A DNA stretch of 64,000 nucleotides from Carnobacterium gallinarum DSM 4847 (GTDB taxonomy: Bacteria > Bacillota > Bacilli > Lactobacillales > Carnobacteriaceae): contig NZ_JQLU01000004.1 of NCBI RefSeq assembly GCF_000744375.1, positions 124,001 through 188,000 of the forward strand. Reading direction: 5' to 3'. The notes below the pieces were generated by a model. It was not told where the DNA came from. It made no database searches and was given only the letters and a program-made list of their open reading frames with translations. The position numbers and the translations under genes were made by a program. Shown piece after piece: positions 17,479 through 28,400 of the stretch; positions within the stretch are counted from its first letter, which is position 1; every line of letters begins with the position of its first letter.

Positions 17479-19149
17479 GTGGAAGTAACAAAATTAGAAG
17501 GTAAACAATTTCAAGCAATGGTAGCCATTGGTGCCAAACGCTTAAATAAAAATGCTGAATTTGTGAATTCATTAAATGTTTTCCCAGTGCCAGATGGCGA
17601 TACTGGAACAAATATGAATTTATCAATGACAAGTGGAGCAAAATCAGTTAATTCATCAACTTCAGATGAGATTGGTGAATTAGCAAATGCCTTATCAAAA
17701 GGCTTATTAATGGGCGCTCGTGGTAATTCAGGCGTAATTTTGTCACAATTATTTAGAGGATTCTCTAAGTCAATTACTGGAAAACAAACAATTAATGCGA
17801 AAGAATTTGCAGCTGCATTTACAAGTGGTGTGGAGACAGCTTATAAAGCAGTTATGAAACCAGTTGAAGGAACAATTTTAACTGTTGCTCGTGAATCAGC
17901 TAAAGCAGGCGAAAAGAAAGCTAAAGATACAGATAACTTAGTTACTGTAATGGAAGCTGTTGTTCGTGGTGCAAAAAAATCATTAGCTAAAACACCAGAT
18001 TTACTTCCAGTACTTAAAGAAGTGGGCGTTGTCGATAGTGGTGGACAAGGACTGTTATTTGTCTACGAAGGATTCCTTGAAGCACTAACTGGAAATGTTG
18101 TTGCAGAAGATTATTATCAGCCAAATGAAAAAGAAATGACAGAGATGGTGAATGCTGAGCATCACCGTAGCGTTTCTAACCATATTGCGACAGAAGATAT
18201 TAAATATGGCTACTGTACAGAAATTATGGTTCACATTGGTGAGGGCGAAACTGTGGATAGTGAATTTGACTATGAAACATTCCGTAATCATTTAGATGGC
18301 ATTGGTGATTCTTTACTAGTTGTTGCAGATGATGAAATCATTAAAGTCCATGTTCATACAGAACATCCAGGTGAAGTCATGAACTATGGTCAAAAATTCG
18401 GTTCATTAATGAAAATTAAAGTAGACAATATGCGTTTACAACATGAAACAATTTTAGACCATGAAAAAGAAGCTCCAGCACCTGCTGCTAAAGCACCATA
18501 CGGTATTATTGCGATTGCTGCTGGTGAAGGCGTGCAAGAATTATTCAAGAGCTTAGGCGCCAACTACATCATTAGTGGTGGTCAAACAATGAACCCAAGC
18601 ACAGAAGATATCTTAAAAGCTGTTGCAGAAGTTCATGCTGAAAAAGTCATTATTTTACCAAACAACAAAAATATCTTTATGGCTGCAGATCAAGCAGCAG
18701 AAGTTAGCGATACGCCTGTTGTTGTTGTTCCAAGTAAAACAATTTCACAAGGAATGACTGCTATGTTGGCCTTTAATGATGCCAATGATTTGGAAACAAA
18801 TAAAGCAGACATGACGGCTGAATTAGAAAATGTTGTTAGTGGTCAAGTAACCGTTGCTGTTCGTGATACGACGATTGATGGTGTTGCCATTAAGAAAAAT
18901 GATTTCATGGGAATTATTGAAGGGAAGATTAAAATCTCTCAACCAAATCGCCAAGAAGTTACAATTGCAACGTTAAAAGAAATGATTACAGATGATAGTG
19001 AAATTGTTACAATTATTTTAGGTGAAGATGGCAGCATGAGTGAAGCAGAAGAGGTTGTTGCGGCAATCGAAGCTGAATATAGCGATGTTGAAGTTGAACT
19101 TCACAAAGGGAATCAGCCGGTTTATCCTTATATTTTATCTGTTGAATAG
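17479..19149 (+). CDS. fakA: Fatty acid kinase subunit FakA (DAK phosphatase / YloV)
   Basis: ATP-binding subunit that phosphorylates fatty acids held by FakB proteins, feeding PlsX/PlsY phospholipid synthesis. 556 aa. The N-terminal DhaL-like domain has V-F-P-V-P-D-G-D-T-G-T-N-M with metal-binding aspartates, and G-A-R-G-N-S-G-V-I-L-S-Q. The middle domain has C-T-E-I-M-V, and the C-terminal part is DegV-like. GTG start after AAGGAGGA. No FakB gene is next to it. plsX, the enzyme linked to acyl-phosphate metabolism, lies 4 kb downstream. Confidence 0.93.
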   Translation: MEVTKLEGKQFQAMVAIGAKRLNKNAEFVNSLNVFPVPDGDTGTNMNLSMTSGAKSVNSSTSDEIGELANALSKGLLMGARGNSGVILSQLFRGFSKSITGKQTINAKEFAAAFTSGVETAYKAVMKPVEGTILTVARESAKAGEKKAKDTDNLVTVMEAVVRGAKKSLAKTPDLLPVLKEVGVVDSGGQGLLFVYEGFLEALTGNVVAEDYYQPNEKEMTEMVNAEHHRSVSNHIATEDIKYGYCTEIMVHIGEGETVDSEFDYETFRNHLDGIGDSLLVVADDEIIKVHVHTEHPGEVMNYGQKFGSLMKIKVDNMRLQHETILDHEKEAPAPAAKAPYGIIAIAAGEGVQELFKSLGANYIISGGQTMNPSTEDILKAVAEVHAEKVIILPNNKNIFMAADQAAEVSDTPVVVVPSKTISQGMTAMLAFNDANDLETNKADMTAELENVVSGQVTVAVRDTTIDGVAIKKNDFMGIIEGKIKISQPNRQEVTIATLKEMITDDSEIVTIILGEDGSMSEAEEVVAAIEAEYSDVEVELHKGNQPVYPYILSVE

Positions 19150-19184
19150 TCTTTATTTGGCACAATAGAAAAGAGGAAATGAAA

Positions 19185-19850
19185 ATGGCACAACGTTATC
19201 ATAGTGTTTTTGATATTATTGGCCCAGTGATGGTGGGTCCTAGTAGTTCACATACTGCAGGTGCCGCTCGAATTGGGAAAGTAGTTCAAAATATTTTTGG
19301 GAGTACGCCAAAAAAAGTTGATATTTATTTGTATGAATCTTTTGCCAAAACCTATCGTGGGCATGGAACGGATATTGCTTTAGTTGGTGGTTTATTAGGG
19401 ATGGATCCTGCAGATGAACGCTTAGCTGATTCAATTGAAATAGCTAAAGAAGTGGGAATGGATGTCCGATTTATTCCAACTGACGAAAAAGCTGAGCATC
19501 CTAATTCAGTCAGAATGATTGTGTCTAATGACGAAAAATCATTATCAGTCTTAGGAATTTCAATTGGTGGTGGGAAAATTCAAATCTCTGAGGTAAATGG
19601 TTTTAAAATCCAATTGGAAGAGAATCAACCTACATTTTTAATTGTTCATCAAGATGTTCCAGGAATCATTGCTCAAGTTTCTAATATTTTAGCTGACAAA
19701 GGGATAAATATTGGCACCATGACGGTCTCTCGTGAATCGAAAGGTCAACAGGCGATTATGATGATTGAAATTGATCAATATGAAGTTGGAGAAACATTGA
19801 CGGAATTAAGACAAGTCGATCATATCAAACAAGCAAGTTTCTTTAAATAA
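19185..19850 (+). CDS. sdaAB: L-serine dehydratase, beta subunit
   Basis: Small subunit of the iron-sulfur L-serine deaminase (serine to pyruvate and ammonia). 221 aa: the conserved F-D-I-I-G-P-V-M-V-G-P-S-S-S-H-T-A-G-A near the start, then a C-terminal ACT domain (F-L-I-V-H-Q-D-V-P-G-I-I-A-Q-V). An ATG two codons upstream is only 1 base from the AAGAGGA site, so the second ATG (7 bases spacing) is preferred. A terminator and a new promoter separate it from sdaAA. Confidence 0.94.
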   Translation: MAQRYHSVFDIIGPVMVGPSSSHTAGAARIGKVVQNIFGSTPKKVDIYLYESFAKTYRGHGTDIALVGGLLGMDPADERLADSIEIAKEVGMDVRFIPTDEKAEHPNSVRMIVSNDEKSLSVLGISIGGGKIQISEVNGFKIQLEENQPTFLIVHQDVPGIIAQVSNILADKGINIGTMTVSRESKGQQAIMMIEIDQYEVGETLTELRQVDHIKQASFFK

Positions 19851-19858
19851 ACGGATTT

Positions 19859-19893
19859 TAAAAGCTGGACAAAGACTCTTTGTTCAGCTTTTT
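19859..19893 (+). terminator. Terminator between sdaAB and sdaAA
   Basis: AAAAGCTG(G)ACAAAGA pairs with TCTTTGT(T)CAGCTTTTT; a long stem with a T tail. It would reduce read-through from asp23-fakA-sdaAB into the alpha subunit gene. Confidence 0.8.
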
Positions 19894-19903
19894 GCCATGA
19901 TTC

Positions 19904-19932
19904 TTGCGTAGCAATAATCTTAGAAGTATAAT
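19904..19932 (+). promoter_or_regulatory. Promoter of sdaAA-recG
   Basis: TTGCGT, 17-base spacer, perfect TATAAT, 64 bases before the sdaAA ATG and directly after the terminator. Confidence 0.6.
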
Positions 19933-19995
19933 GGATTAATTAGCAAGCTGGCAAGTAAGTGTTGGCTAGAAATTATGATTAGGGAGTAATGAAGA

Positions 19996-20868
19996 ATGTT
20001 TCAATCAATTAAAGAATTAGTGGAAGAAGCCAATAAAGTCGGTAGTATTGCCGAAGTGATGATTCAATTAGAATCAGTTACTACAAGAATGCCTCGTGAA
20101 GAAGTTATTAGTAAAATGGAGCAACAGCTAGCCGTTATGGAAAGTGCTGCTAAAAAAGGCAATGCGGGTGTAAAATCAGCAACTGGATTAACAGGCGGCG
20201 ATGCAACTAAATTAGAAGCCTATTTAGCTGCTGGAAACTTTTTAAGCGGAGAAACCATTTTAATCGCTGTTCAAAATGCGATTGCTACCAATGAAGTAAA
20301 TGCGGCAATGGGTTTGATTTGTGCTACGCCAACGGCAGGTAGTGCAGGCGTTGTTCCTGGCGTTTTATTTGCTGCAAAAGATCGATTAACTATGGATCGT
20401 GATGCCATGGTACGCTTTTTATTTGTTGCAGGAGCATTTGGATTAGTCATTGCTAATAATGCTTCAATTAGTGGAGCAGAAGGTGGTTGTCAAGCAGAAA
20501 TCGGCAGTGCTAGTGCGATTGCTAGTGCCGCGTTAGTCGATGCAGCAGGGGGAACACCTGAAATGTGTAGCGCGGCAATTGCGATGGTTTTGAAAAATAT
20601 GATGGGGTTAATCTGTGATCCAGTAGCGGGTTTAGTGGAAGTACCTTGTGTCAAACGTAATGCTCTAGGTGCCTCACAAGCAATGATATCAGCAGATATG
20701 GCTTTAGCGGGGATTACTAGTGTCATTCCAACAGATGAAGTGGTTGAAGCGATGTACAAAGTCGGAAGACAAATGCCGGCAATCTTTAAAGAAACAGCAG
20801 AAGGAGGGTTGGCAGATACGCCAACAGGACGTGAAATCAAAATGCGTATCTTTGGTCAGTCTGTATAA
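19996..20868 (+). CDS. sdaAA: L-serine dehydratase, iron-sulfur-dependent, alpha subunit
   Basis: Catalytic subunit binding the [4Fe-4S] cluster. 290 aa with the family segments T-G-G-D-A-T-K, G-L-I-C-A-T-P-T-A-G-S-A-G, E-G-G-C-Q-A-E-I-G and L-I-C-D-P-V-A-G-L-V-E-V-P-C; these cysteines are the cluster and active-site candidates. Ribosome site AGGGAG before the ATG. recG begins 4 bases after the stop. Confidence 0.95.
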   Translation: MFQSIKELVEEANKVGSIAEVMIQLESVTTRMPREEVISKMEQQLAVMESAAKKGNAGVKSATGLTGGDATKLEAYLAAGNFLSGETILIAVQNAIATNEVNAAMGLICATPTAGSAGVVPGVLFAAKDRLTMDRDAMVRFLFVAGAFGLVIANNASISGAEGGCQAEIGSASAIASAALVDAAGGTPEMCSAAIAMVLKNMMGLICDPVAGLVEVPCVKRNALGASQAMISADMALAGITSVIPTDEVVEAMYKVGRQMPAIFKETAEGGLADTPTGREIKMRIFGQSV

Positions 20869-20872
20869 TTAA

Positions 20873-22927
20873 ATGGAGAAATCAATTTATGATCCTGTTG
20901 AGCTTTTGCCGCAGGTTGGACCAAAACGCTTAGAGGCGCTTCATCAATTGGGTATTTATACGATCCTAGATGTTTTGTCTCATTATCCTTTTCGTTATGA
21001 AGATATTCAGGTCAAGGATTTAGCTGAAATTGAAGATCAAGAAAAAGTAACTTTAAAAGGTAATGTAGTCTCTGAAGCGGTTTTAACACGTTTTGGACCT
21101 AAAAAAAATCGTTTGGTTTTTCGTTTGGCGATTGATCATGCGGTGATTGCTGTTTCTTTTTTTAATCAGCCTTATTTGAAAAGTAAAATTATAGCCGGGG
21201 AAGAACTGGCGGTATTTGGCAAATGGGATGGCAAACGTAAAAGTTTAACTGGAATGAAAATTCTAGGTGTTGCTGCGAATGATGAAGAATCATCAAATTA
21301 TGAATCCATTTACAGTACAAATAAAGGCATCAAGCAAAAGACGATTTTTCAATTAGTAGAGAACGCTTATGAACGCTATCAAGATGTGATTCCAGAAATT
21401 ATTCCGACTTATTTAAGAGAAAAATATCGTTTAATTCGTCACTGCGAAGCGATTTATGGAATGCACTTTCCGACAGAAGAAGAACAAACAAAGCAAGCGA
21501 GACGTGAAGTTGTTTTTGAAGAGTTCTTAGTTTTTCAGATGAAGATGCAAGTTTTACGAAAACAGGAAAAAGCTGTTGGACGCGGTACAGCTATATTATA
21601 CGATGTTGCTGCATTACGACAGTTTATTACCTCGTTACCATTTGAATTAACGAAGGCTCAGAAAAGAGTAGTAAATGAAATTTGTGGTGATTTAAGACAG
21701 TCCTTACATATGCATCGTTTGTTACAAGGTGATGTAGGGAGTGGTAAGACAATTGTTGCGGCAATTGCTTTATTTGCCACGGCTGATGCAGGTTTTCAAG
21801 GTGCATTAATGGTACCAACGGAAATTTTAGCTGAGCAGCATATGGAAAGTCTATCCCAGCTGTTTGAAGCTACAAATGTCAAAGTTGCTTTGCTAACGGG
21901 TTCAACAAAAACTAAAGAGCGACGGGAGATTTTAGCGGGGCTTGCGACTGGAGAATTGGATGTTATTGTTGGAACGCATGCCTTAATTCAAGAAGATGTG
22001 CAATTTGCTCGATTAGGTTTGGTTATTACGGATGAGCAGCATCGTTTTGGTGTAAATCAACGTCGAATTTTAAGAGAAAAAGGTGAACATCCAGATGTGT
22101 TATTTATGACAGCGACACCAATTCCTAGAACGTTGGCAATTACAGCATATGGTGAAATGGATGTATCCGTCATCGATGAATTACCTGCTGGACGGATTCC
22201 GATTGAAACAACATGGACAAGACCGAAAAACTTTGAACTCACATTGGAGTTTATTGAACGTCAGCTAAGAAAAGGCTCTCAAGCATATGTTATTTGTCCG
22301 TTAATTGAAGAGTCTGAAAGTTTAGATGTGAAAAATGCAACAGATATTTATGAAAAACTTTGTTACTATTATGAACCAAAACAGTTTAATGTTGGCTTGC
22401 TTCACGGGAAGATGAAACCGGCAGAAAAAGAAGCAATTATGGATGCATTTAAAAATAACAAAATTCAAGTTCTTGTTTCAACGACGGTCATTGAAGTTGG
22501 TGTAAATGTCCCTAACGCTACGACGATGGTAATTTATGATGCAGATCGTTTTGGTTTATCACAATTGCATCAACTTAGAGGTCGAGTTGGACGGGGAACA
22601 AAAGAATCTTATTGTATTTTAGTTGCGAATCCTAAAAATGAAACTGGGATTGAACGAATGAAAATTATGACAGAAACTACGGATGGGTTTGTATTAAGTG
22701 AAAAGGATTTGGAGTTAAGAGGTCCGGGTGATTTGTTTGGCAATAAACAATCCGGTGTTCCAGAGTTTAAAGTAGGTGATATTGTTGGTGATTTCGGTGC
22801 TTTAGAGGCTGCGAGACAAGAAGCAGCAGCATTAATTAACCAAGAAAACTTTTTTGACAATCCAGACTATGCACCTTTAAGACGTGAAGTAGGTTTAGAA
22901 AATATCAGTGCGTTAGATTTTGATTAA
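20873..22927 (+). CDS. recG: ATP-dependent DNA helicase RecG
   Basis: Branch-migrating helicase that remodels stalled forks and Holliday junctions. 684 aa. N-terminal wedge/OB domain; Walker A G-D-V-G-S-G-K-T at 286-293, Walker B D-E-Q-H at 387-390, then M-T-A-T-P-I-P-R-T, and motif VI-like Q-L-H-Q-L-R-G-R-V-G-R-G. The N-terminus (P-Q-V-G-P-K-R-L, L-G-I-Y-T-I-L-D-V-L) aligns with other RecG proteins. No clear Shine-Dalgarno sequence precedes the ATG, so translation probably depends on coupling to sdaAA four bases upstream. Confidence 0.96.
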   Translation: MEKSIYDPVELLPQVGPKRLEALHQLGIYTILDVLSHYPFRYEDIQVKDLAEIEDQEKVTLKGNVVSEAVLTRFGPKKNRLVFRLAIDHAVIAVSFFNQPYLKSKIIAGEELAVFGKWDGKRKSLTGMKILGVAANDEESSNYESIYSTNKGIKQKTIFQLVENAYERYQDVIPEIIPTYLREKYRLIRHCEAIYGMHFPTEEEQTKQARREVVFEEFLVFQMKMQVLRKQEKAVGRGTAILYDVAALRQFITSLPFELTKAQKRVVNEICGDLRQSLHMHRLLQGDVGSGKTIVAAIALFATADAGFQGALMVPTEILAEQHMESLSQLFEATNVKVALLTGSTKTKERREILAGLATGELDVIVGTHALIQEDVQFARLGLVITDEQHRFGVNQRRILREKGEHPDVLFMTATPIPRTLAITAYGEMDVSVIDELPAGRIPIETTWTRPKNFELTLEFIERQLRKGSQAYVICPLIEESESLDVKNATDIYEKLCYYYEPKQFNVGLLHGKMKPAEKEAIMDAFKNNKIQVLVSTTVIEVGVNVPNATTMVIYDADRFGLSQLHQLRGRVGRGTKESYCILVANPKNETGIERMKIMTETTDGFVLSEKDLELRGPGDLFGNKQSGVPEFKVGDIVGDFGALEAARQEAAALINQENFFDNPDYAPLRREVGLENISALDFD

Positions 22928-22932
22928 TAGAT

Positions 22933-22980
22933 AAAAACTCTTTTTTGTGAAAAAAACAAAAAGTGACAGAGGTTTTTTTA
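22933..22980 (+). terminator. Terminator after recG
   Basis: AAAACTCTTTTTTGT pairs (one bulge) with ACAAAAAGTGACAGAGGTTTT, ending in a T run. Confidence 0.65.
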
Positions 22981-23055
22981 CTTTCAAGTAATTGATAAAT
23001 ATGCGATAATAAAGTAGTAAATGAATGATACTCATGTCAGTAGGAGGCAACTAAA

Positions 23056-24096
23056 TTGAAAATTGCAGTAGACGCAATGGGTGGCGATAACGCACCTCAA
23101 GTGATTGTAGAGGGCGTTATGTTAGCCGCAAAAGAATTTAATGATATTGAATTTATATTATATGGTAAGGAAGAGGCAATCCGGACCTATCTAACCGATG
23201 AAAAAAATATAAAAATTGTACACACGGATGAAAAAATCAATAGTGATGATGATCCTGTTCGTGCAGTGCGTCGTAAAAAGAATGCATCTATGATTTTAGC
23301 TGCTCAAGCAGTAAAAAATAAAGAAGCTGATGCGTTGTTCTCAGCGGGAAATACAGGAGCGTTATTAACGGCGGGCTTACTAATTATTGGTCGAATTAAA
23401 GGAATTGATCGCCCAGGATTAATGCCAACCTTACCTGTTGTGACGGGTGAGGATCAAGTCTTTAATTTAATGGATGTTGGGGCAAATGCCGATACAAAAC
23501 CTGAAAATATTTTACAGTATGCAATTTTAGCCAGTTATTATGCTAAATTTGTTCGTGGAATAGATAACCCAACAGTTGGACTATTAAATAACGGAACAGA
23601 AGAGAACAAAGGAAACGATGTTACCAAACGTGCATATGCGTTATTAAATGCTGAAAAAGAAATTAATTTCATTGGGAATGTTGAAGCTAGAGAATTATTA
23701 AATGGTGTAGCCGACGTAGTTGTGACAGATGGATTTACTGGAAATGCAGTACTGAAAACTGTTGAGGGTACAGCAATGTCAATGATGAAACTATTGAAAA
23801 ATGCAATTTATGGTAGTGGGATTAAAGGAAAAATTGGCGGAGCTTTATTAAAAACGAGTTTAACTGAAATGAAAGATAAGTTAGATTATTCACGTTATGG
23901 TGGAGCGGTTTTATTTGGAGTGAAGGCACCTGTTGTGAAAACCCATGGCTCAACAGAAAAAGAATCAGTTTACTTTACCATTCGTCAAATTCATGAAATG
24001 TTGAATTCTCATGTTATTGATGATTTAGTTACGTATTTTGATCAAAAGGCTTTAGAAGAGGCTGAAGCTGCTAAAGCGGAAGATGTTGAAGGATAA
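23056..24096 (+). CDS. plsX: Phosphate acyltransferase PlsX
   Basis: Makes acyl-phosphate from acyl-ACP (or the reverse) for phospholipid synthesis. 346 aa starting [14 protein letters not shown]; other family segments are [16 protein letters not shown] and V-T-D-G-F-T-G-N. The start is TTG, 8-9 bases after TAGGAGG. In Bacillus fapR precedes and fabD-fabG follow plsX; all three are missing here and acpP comes next. I see no clear FapR or FabT operator upstream. Confidence 0.95.
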   Translation: MKIAVDAMGGDNAPQVIVEGVMLAAKEFNDIEFILYGKEEAIRTYLTDEKNIKIVHTDEKINSDDDPVRAVRRKKNASMILAAQAVKNKEADALFSAGNTGALLTAGLLIIGRIKGIDRPGLMPTLPVVTGEDQVFNLMDVGANADTKPENILQYAILASYYAKFVRGIDNPTVGLLNNGTEENKGNDVTKRAYALLNAEKEINFIGNVEARELLNGVADVVVTDGFTGNAVLKTVEGTAMSMMKLLKNAIYGSGIKGKIGGALLKTSLTEMKDKLDYSRYGGAVLFGVKAPVVKTHGSTEKESVYFTIRQIHEMLNSHVIDDLVTYFDQKALEEAEAAKAEDVEG

Positions 24097-24231
24097 AGGT
24101 TTGTTTAGCGTCTAGTAAAAAAAGGTGGACAAATCCGTCACTTATCAGTAAAATAATGATGATACGGACTATTCAATCTGAAAATTGACTGAATGAATTT
24201 AAAATGAGAATTTGATAATGGAGGTGTAACT

Positions 24232-24474
24232 GTGTCTCAAAATGAAACTTTTGATAAAGTAGCTAAAATTATTGTAGAACGTTTCGGCGTAGATGAAGAA
24301 AAAGTAACAAGTGAACTAACTTTTAAAGATGATTTAGGAGCAGATTCATTGGATATTGTTGAGCTTGTAATGGAGCTTGAAGATGTTTTTGGAACGGAAA
24401 TTTCTGATGAGGATGCTGAGCAAATCGCAACGGTTGGCGATGCTGTTAAGTATATTGATGCTCACCTTAGTTAA
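24232..24474 (+). CDS. acpP: Acyl carrier protein
   Basis: 80 aa acidic carrier protein. The 4'-phosphopantetheine site is Ser39 in [10 protein letters not shown], followed by the usual M-E-L-E-D-V-F-G and a terminal helix. GTG start after ATGGAGGTG. The 135-base gap after plsX holds an imperfect inverted repeat (TCCGT...ACGGA), so separate control is possible. Confidence 0.96.
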   Translation: MSQNETFDKVAKIIVERFGVDEEKVTSELTFKDDLGADSLDIVELVMELEDVFGTEISDEDAEQIATVGDAVKYIDAHLS

Positions 24475-24490
24475 TAAAAACAAATGACAT

Positions 24491-24536
24491 GCTAGATAGA
24501 CATCTGTGTAATTAGGTGGCTATCTAGCTTCTTTTA
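24491..24536 (+). terminator. Terminator after acpP
   Basis: GCTAGATAG-A-CA pairs with TG-G-CTATCTAGC, then TTCTTTT. Confidence 0.75.
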
Positions 24537-24549
24537 ACTTCCAGAATAG

Positions 24550-24579
24550 TTGGAGTCAAAATTTTCTTTATGATATAAT
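24550..24579 (+). promoter_or_regulatory. Promoter upstream of the rnc leader
   Basis: TTGGAG, 18-base spacer, TATAAT preceded by TGA. The transcript would start about 150 bases before rnc and meet a terminator-like hairpin first. Confidence 0.5.
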
Positions 24580-24585
24580 TAGGAG

Positions 24586-24668
24586 ATTTAAAAGCTAGAA
24601 TTTACTTGATTTATTAGAATGAAATTTTAAGTTTCTACTCGATTTATGAGAAATAGCTTTTTTTTAGT
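24586..24668 (+). other. Possible leader attenuator or small RNA before rnc
   Basis: An ~80-base segment between a promoter and a T run. AAAAGCTA at its start pairs with TAGCTTTT just before the run of eight T. Inside are two near-copies of ACTYGATTTATKAGAA. A second TATAAT (24700) lies downstream and could drive rnc directly. Structure and transcription are inferred. Confidence 0.3.
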
Positions 24669-24738
24669 GGAAAAATTTTATTTTTAAGGGAAAACCAAGT
24701 ATAATAAAGAAGTTCTGATTGATGGAAGGAGTGTTACA

Positions 24739-25437
24739 ATGAATGAAGAATTTTTAAAAGAACTAAAAACTAAATTTGGGATTACATTTCAAAATTTAGC
24801 CTATTTACAAGAAGCTTTTACCCATTCATCATATGTGAATGAGCACAGGGATTGTCACATTCAAGACAACGAACGTATTGAATTTTTAGGAGATGCTGTT
24901 TTAGAACTTACAGTTTCTCGTTATTTATTCGATCATTATCCAACATTACCAGAAGGCAAACTAACCAAATTTCGTGCACGTATTGTTTGTGAGGCGAGTT
25001 TAAGTCAATTTGCAAAGGAATATGGTTTTGATCAATACATCCGTTTAGGTCGTGGTGAAGAACGAATGAACGGTAGAAATCGTCCAGCGTTGTTATGTGA
25101 TTTATTTGAATCGTTTATTGGTGCCTTGTATTTAGATCAAGGTGTTGAAGCTGTTTTAGAATTTCTAAAACAAACGATTTTTCCTAAAATTGATGCCGGT
25201 GCTTTCTCCCATGTGATGGATCATAAAACGAATTTACAAGAATGGTTGCAACAAAATGGTGAAATTGTGATTGAATATACATTACTTGAAGAAGTCGGAC
25301 CTGCACATGAGAAAGAATTTATTGTGGAAGTTGGAGCTGAAGGGAAAGTATTAGGTAAGGGGCAAGGAAAAACTAAAAAAGCTGCGGAACAAGCGGCTGC
25401 CGAAAATGCGTTATATATTATTCAAACAAGTAAATAA
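24739..25437 (+). CDS. rnc: Ribonuclease III
   Basis: Cleaves double-stranded RNA in rRNA processing and mRNA turnover. 232 aa. The catalytic signature E-R-I-E-F-L-G-D-A-V-L-E begins at residue 45; the second metal site lies in D-L-F-E-S-F-I-G-A. A C-terminal double-stranded RNA-binding domain is complete (ends K-K-A-A-E-Q-A-A-A-E-N-A). Ribosome site GGAAGGAG. Its stop is followed within 21 bases by the smc start, as in Bacillus. Confidence 0.96.
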   Translation: MNEEFLKELKTKFGITFQNLAYLQEAFTHSSYVNEHRDCHIQDNERIEFLGDAVLELTVSRYLFDHYPTLPEGKLTKFRARIVCEASLSQFAKEYGFDQYIRLGRGEERMNGRNRPALLCDLFESFIGALYLDQGVEAVLEFLKQTIFPKIDAGAFSHVMDHKTNLQEWLQQNGEIVIEYTLLEEVGPAHEKEFIVEVGAEGKVLGKGQGKTKKAAEQAAAENALYIIQTSK

Positions 25438-25457
25438 TGGAAGGAGCCACGTCAACA

Positions 25458-28400
25458 GTGCATTTAAAGAAAATTGAAATTGCTGGATTTAAATCTTTTG
25501 CAGATAAAACGACAATTGAATTTGTGAATGGAGTTACTGCTGTTGTAGGACCTAACGGAAGTGGTAAAAGTAATATTACCGAAGCTATCCGTTGGGTGCT
25601 AGGAGAACAGTCTGCAAAAAGTTTGCGTGGTGGTCGAATGAACGATGTCATTTTTGCTGGTTCAGAGTCTAGAAAGCCGCTTAATTTGGCAGAAGTTACT
25701 TTGATACTAGAAAATGAAGATCACTTTTTGCCGTTAGATTTTAGTGAAATTAGTATTACTAGAAGACTGCATCGCAATGGCGATAGTGAGTTTTATTTAA
25801 ATAAACAAGCTTGTCGTTTAAAAGATATTGTTGATTTATTTATGGACTCTGGTTTAGGAAAAGAATCTTTTTCAATTATCTCCCAAGGGAAAGTTGAAGC
25901 GATTTTTAATAGTAAACCTGAAGATCGTCGTGCTATTTTTGAAGAAGCAGCTGGCGTATTAAAATACAAAACGCGTAAAAAGAAAGCGGAACAGAAGTTA
26001 TTTGAAACAGAAGATAATTTGAACCGCGTGCAAGATATTGTCTATGAACTAGAAGACCAAATTGAACCTTTACGTGAGCAAAGCAGCATTGCAAAAGATT
26101 ATGTGATGCAAAAAGAAGAGCTTAGTGAAGTTGAAATTGCTTTGACAGCTGTAGAAGTAGAGTTGCTAAAAGAAAAATGGCTAGCGAATAAAGAGCAAGC
26201 TGAAAAATTAAGTATTGAGATTAGCGAAGCTCGTCAAGAATTGCAGACGGCTGAAGAAACAGTAGCTCATTTGCGCGAAAAACGTCAATTAATCGATAAC
26301 CAACTAGATGAAAATCAATCGAAGTTAGTTTCAATGGTTCAAGTTTATGAACAGACAGAAGCTCAGAAAAAAGTTTTATCAGAACGTAGTAAAAACACAC
26401 AAGAAAATCGCCAACAATTAGAAGAAGCTAAGTTAAAAATTGAAGCTAAAATTCATCAAGTTACACAAGAATTAGCTGAATTACAACGTGCTTTAGCTGA
26501 AAAACAAGAAAAAGAAAAAGAATTACGGCAAGAATTGCAAGAAGCTGAAAAAGAACGAAATCTATTGACGGAAGATAGTTCTATTACAATTGAAACACTA
26601 CGTGATGATTATGTCGAATGGATGCAAAAGCAAACTACCTTACGTAATGAGCAAGGTTATTTGGAAAAAAGTTTTTTACAAGTTTCACAGAAAAATATGA
26701 AATCAGATGTAACGGTTCGGACATTGGAAGAGGATATTGCGGAAGCAACGAAACTTTATGAAGCCAATCAAGCGCAGTTAACGACGGTTCAAAAGAATTT
26801 AGCAAGCAAATTATTAAGTCATCAAGAGATTCAAGTAGACTTACAAAAAAATCGTTTTGATTTAGAAAATCATGAACAAAAAATGTATGAAGCCATGCGT
26901 TTAATGCAACAAGCTAAAGCAAAACGAGATAGTTTAGCTGATCTGAATGAAGATTATGCAGGATTTTATCAAGGGGTTAAAGAAATATTACGACGTAAGC
27001 AAGAAATTGGTGGAATTGTCGGAGCTGTTGCTGAATTAATCGAGGTTCCCAAACAAACAGAATTAGCCATTGATATTGCCTTAGGAGCTGCTAGTCAAAA
27101 TGTAATTGTTAAAGATGAGGAAAGTGGCCGTAAAGGGATTACTTACTTAAAACAAAAACGTTTAGGTCGCGCAACATTTTTACCATTAACTACGATCAAA
27201 CCTAGACATTTACCTAGTTCGATTGAAGCCACAGTTAAAAATAATCCAGGCTATTTAGGTATTGCTAGTCAACTTATTCATTATCCAGCATCAATTGAAA
27301 ATGTGATGCACAATTTATTAGGAACGACAATTGTGGCACAAGATTTAAATTCAGCAAACCAGATCGCTCGTAGTATTCAATTTAAATACCGTGTAGTCAC
27401 TTTAGAGGGCGATGTTATGAATGCTGGTGGGTCTATGACCGGTGGTGCGAGTAAAAAAGGCAATCAAGGAAGTATCTTTGCTCGTAAAAATGAATTAACT
27501 AATTTAAATCAACAAATTACAGCGATGGAAACGACTTTAGAAGCTAAAGAAATTGAAGTTCGTACACTAAAACAGACAGTCAAAAAACAAGAACTAGAAT
27601 TAGAGGAATTAAGAGTTATTGGTGAGAAAGAACGATTAAACGAACAACAGCTAAAAAATGATGTTCAATTATTTTCTGAAAAAGTCAATCGCTATACCCG
27701 TGAGTTAAAAGCTTACACATATGAATCTCAAGAGGCCCAAGAAGAAACTGAGCATTATCATCAACGGACTGCTGAAATTGCAACAGAAATGACCGAGATT
27801 CAAACTGAAATGGATAAGATTAATTATCAGATTGAACTGATTTCCTCTGAAAATGAAAAACGCTCACAACTTCAAGAGTCGGCTAACCAACGAGTTCATG
27901 AAATGACGGCTAGTTTAGCTGTTGCAAAAGAGCAAGTAACAGGTTTAATCAAAGAAGAGCAACGCTTAAAAGAAGCGCTACAAGTTGAAGAAGATACATT
28001 AGCGACTAGTACGTTGCAATTAGAAATGATGATTAATAGTGATGGCAGCCATCAACTTTCTCAAGAAGAACTAGTTGAAAAATTAACTCAAATTCAAACG
28101 GAAAAAACGGCCTTTGAAACAGCTATCAATCAAATGAAAGAAGAACGTTCTCAATTAGAACTGGAAATTGATGAATACGATCGCACCGTTGCTGCGAAAA
28201 ATAATCAGCAACATCATTTGTTGGAGCAACGTTCAAAAGCTGAAGTAGCCATGAATCGTCATGATGTCGAGATTGAGAATCGTTTAGCTCATTTAAGTGA
28301 AGAGTATGGCTTAAGTTTTGAATTTGCCAAGCAGAATCATCAGTTAACACTATCAATTGAGGATGCACGACAAAAAGTTAAATTATTAAAACGCAGTATT

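Noticed and set aside
24097-24231. FapR or FabT operator between plsX and acpP
   Set aside because: No TTAGTACC-type or TTTGA...TCAAA palindrome seen; only an imperfect TCCGT/ACGGA repeat without known meaning.
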